DNA from: Candidatus Uhrbacteria bacterium
Lineage (GTDB): Bacteria; Patescibacteriota; Patescibacteriia; UBA9934; GWF2-40-263
Length of the DNA stretch: 37,245 nucleotides
Reading direction: 5' to 3'
Assembly (NCBI GenBank): GCA_016188495.1
Contig: JACPHU010000029.1
Span: 75,136-112,380 of the forward strand
Each line of letters begins with the position of its first letter. Positions within the stretch are counted from its first letter, which is position 1. Made by a program: the position numbers and the translations under genes. The notes under the pieces are model-generated. The model was not told the origin of the DNA and did not search any database. It saw nothing but the letters and a program-made list of their open reading frames with translations. Below, piece by piece: positions 35,110-37,245 of the stretch.

Positions 35110-37062
35110 ATGTTTTTCAAAAAAAACAAAACAGTTTCTTCACTCTTTTATCTTCAGCAAAATGGTCAATATGGTCAGGTTGGTTTAGATGACTCGGATT
35201 CGGCAATCGAGCAGTTTGTGGCGTTTGAAAAAAAATCTTGGACAAACGGACGGGGATTATTGACGTTGTCTTCTTCTATACGAAAAAAAAGATTGCTCTT
35301 TTCTCTTTTTATCGTCGTAAGTGTTTTTTTTCTTTTTACTGCTCGTTCAGCACAGCTGCAAATTATTCAAGGAAAAGGATACCTTGCCCTTTCAAATCAA
35401 AATAAAGAACGAACGGAACTGCTTATTCCTTCCAGAGGACTCATAAGCGACGCAAAGGGGGTTCCACTTGCTTGGAATGAACCCGCGTTTGTTTTGACCA
35501 TGACGATTGCCGATCTTCCAAAAACAGATGAACGAGAAAAAATGTTTGAAGACATTTCCAAGTTAATAGGTTTGCAACCCACAGATCTTGATTTGCTTAT
35601 TTCTCAATACGCCTCTCACCCCTATGATCCAATTCCTATTGAGAAAGATTTGCCTTATGAATCAGCGATACGTCTTGCCATCGAAATAAAGAAGTTCCCT
35701 GGATTTTCATTAAATACGAGAACAAAACGTGTCTATTCTTCCTCTGCTCCTTCTCTTTCCCATATTATTGGGTACACAGGAACTCTGAGTATAGAGGATT
35801 TGGAACGTTATAAAGAGAACAATTACCAGTCAATCGACCTGGTGGGGAAAACAGGAATTGAATTTCAAGATGAAGCTCTTCTACGTGGAATTCCAGGCAA
35901 ACTTATCTATGAAGTAGATGCTCTAGGAAACAAGAAAAGTATTCTTTCAAAAGAAGATCCTGTGTTGGGATCCAATCTTACATTAAGTATCGATGCTTCT
36001 TTTCAAAAATACATTGAACAACAACTACAGCTTACCTTCGATCGTGTCGGGGCTTCTCGTGGATCTGTCGTCGCGATTGATCCCAGGTCCGGTGCGGTAA
36101 GAGCGCTAGTGAGCTTGCCGACATTTGATGCGAACGAATTCGTTGATGGTATTACTCAGGATCGATATGATGCCTTACTAAATAATGAAGATCACCCGTT
36201 ATTTCCTCGCGCCATTGCTGGAGAATTCCCTTCAGGATCAACACTCAAACCAATTATTGCTTACGCCGCATTAGCAGAATCGATTATTAGTGAGCACACG
36301 TCTTTTCTCTCAACAGGAGGGCTTCGAATCGGTCAGTGGTTTTTTCCTGATTGGAAAGGAGGAGGCCACGGGATCACAGATGTACGAAAAGCGATTTCTG
36401 AATCCGTGAATACCTTTTTTTATATTGTTGGAGGTGGGTATGATGCTACGTCTGGTTTAGGTGTTTCTCGTATTAATGAATATGCGCGCAAATTTGGTTT
36501 TGGGTCTCAAACAGGAATAGACCTTCCTGCGGAAGCAGACGGATTTTTACCCTCAAAAGAATGGAAAGAAGAGGTGAAAAAAGAACGATGGTACGTCGGA
36601 GATACATACCATCTCGCCATTGGGCAAGGAGATTTTTTAACAACCCCCTTACAAATGGCCTCAGCCACAGCCACCATTGCCAACGGAGGAAAAAAAATAA
36701 AGCCTTATGTTGTTGAATCTGGGGATGGATTAGGAATCCATCGTATTAAACACGAAACACCTGTGGCAATAGAAAATTTAGATACAAAAGCTCTTTCTCT
36801 TGTCAGGCAAGGAATGCGTCAAACGGTTACCAGCGGAAGCGCACGATCACTAAATAATCTTCCTGTTGAAATTGCAGGGAAAACAGGAACAGCACAAACC
36901 TACGGAAATCAACCTTATCATTCTTGGTTCACTGGGTTTGGACCTTATGATGAGGCCAGTATTGCTTTGGTTGTCTTAATAGAAGAAGGAGGGGAGAGTA
37001 ACGACGCAGCTGTTCCATTGGCAAGATCTATTTTAGATTGGTGGTTCACAAATGGAGAATGA
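35110..37062 (+). CDS. mrdA: Penicillin-binding protein 2 (class B transpeptidase)
   Basis: AGEFPSGSTLKPIIAYAAL (SxxK), SESVNTF (SxN), AGKTGTAQTYG (KTG); N-terminal TM and dimerisation domain. Confidence 0.94.
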   Translation: MFFKKNKTVSSLFYLQQNGQYGQVGLDDSDSAIEQFVAFEKKSWTNGRGLLTLSSSIRKKRLLFSLFIVVSVFFLFTARSAQLQIIQGKGYLALSNQNKERTELLIPSRGLISDAKGVPLAWNEPAFVLTMTIADLPKTDEREKMFEDISKLIGLQPTDLDLLISQYASHPYDPIPIEKDLPYESAIRLAIEIKKFPGFSLNTRTKRVYSSSAPSLSHIIGYTGTLSIEDLERYKENNYQSIDLVGKTGIEFQDEALLRGIPGKLIYEVDALGNKKSILSKEDPVLGSNLTLSIDASFQKYIEQQLQLTFDRVGASRGSVVAIDPRSGAVRALVSLPTFDANEFVDGITQDRYDALLNNEDHPLFPRAIAGEFPSGSTLKPIIAYAALAESIISEHTSFLSTGGLRIGQWFFPDWKGGGHGITDVRKAISESVNTFFYIVGGGYDATSGLGVSRINEYARKFGFGSQTGIDLPAEADGFLPSKEWKEEVKKERWYVGDTYHLAIGQGDFLTTPLQMASATATIANGGKKIKPYVVESGDGLGIHRIKHETPVAIENLDTKALSLVRQGMRQTVTSGSARSLNNLPVEIAGKTGTAQTYGNQPYHSWFTGFGPYDEASIALVVLIEEGGESNDAAVPLARSILDWWFTNGE

Positions 37063-37245
37063 TAAAAAATACAAGAACAATCCCAATAAAGTTACTTCTA
37101 GAAGATGTAAAAGAGACGTGATATTTTCCGGATTGGGAGAAATGAATTTTTCCGCCTCGGCTAAGATGCCGGGGTATGAAATACATTCCCATGTCGACGA
37201 AAGAAGTGAAAAAACTCGAGATTGTTGAGGCGGTCCGCTGTGGCC

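Noticed and set aside
37130-37190. A further repeat copy near the window end (CCTCGGCTAAGATGCCGGGGTAT)
   Set aside because: Only weak resemblance to the hairpin-GGGGTAT module; not enough to call.

Overview
37,245-bp window with the gene content and gene sizes of a Candidate Phyla Radiation (Patescibacteria)-type bacterium; the taxonomy is inferred, not tested. The standard code is used. Main contents: a complete F1Fo ATP synthase operon (AtpZ/I-like, a, c, b, delta, alpha, gamma, beta, epsilon; 8958-15736); a beta-carbonic-anhydrase-like ORF; a six-gene complex I / group-4-hydrogenase-like operon (16706-23874); an FHA + VWA pair; a UvrD-family helicase-nuclease; a Fic-like + MFS cassette bordered by repeats; and mreB-mreC-mreD-mrdA. 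Housekeeping genes include rsmI, metG, a TatD nuclease, a CvpA-like protein, a peroxiredoxin and a glutaredoxin. The most interesting signal is the complex I-like operon. Its membrane arm (two antiporter-like subunits, NuoH-like, HyfE-like) keeps the motifs expected for ion translocation. Its peripheral subunits, however, lack the NiFe cysteines (L1 RLSGDM instead of RICGIC; L2 DPSFCNW instead of DPCxxC) and all four N2-type Fe-S cysteine positions (TNAE instead of CNGC; GDG instead of GDC; PGD instead of PGC). No ferredoxin-like subunit is encoded in the operon. It may be a redox-cofactor-free derivative of an Ehr-type complex. A second notable signal is a ~128-bp structured element present twice, once inside the atp operon after atpE. 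Its loops are conserved and its stem sequences covary. Several dispersed hairpin repeats also sit directly on gene stop codons. No tRNA, rRNA or CRISPR array was recognised.
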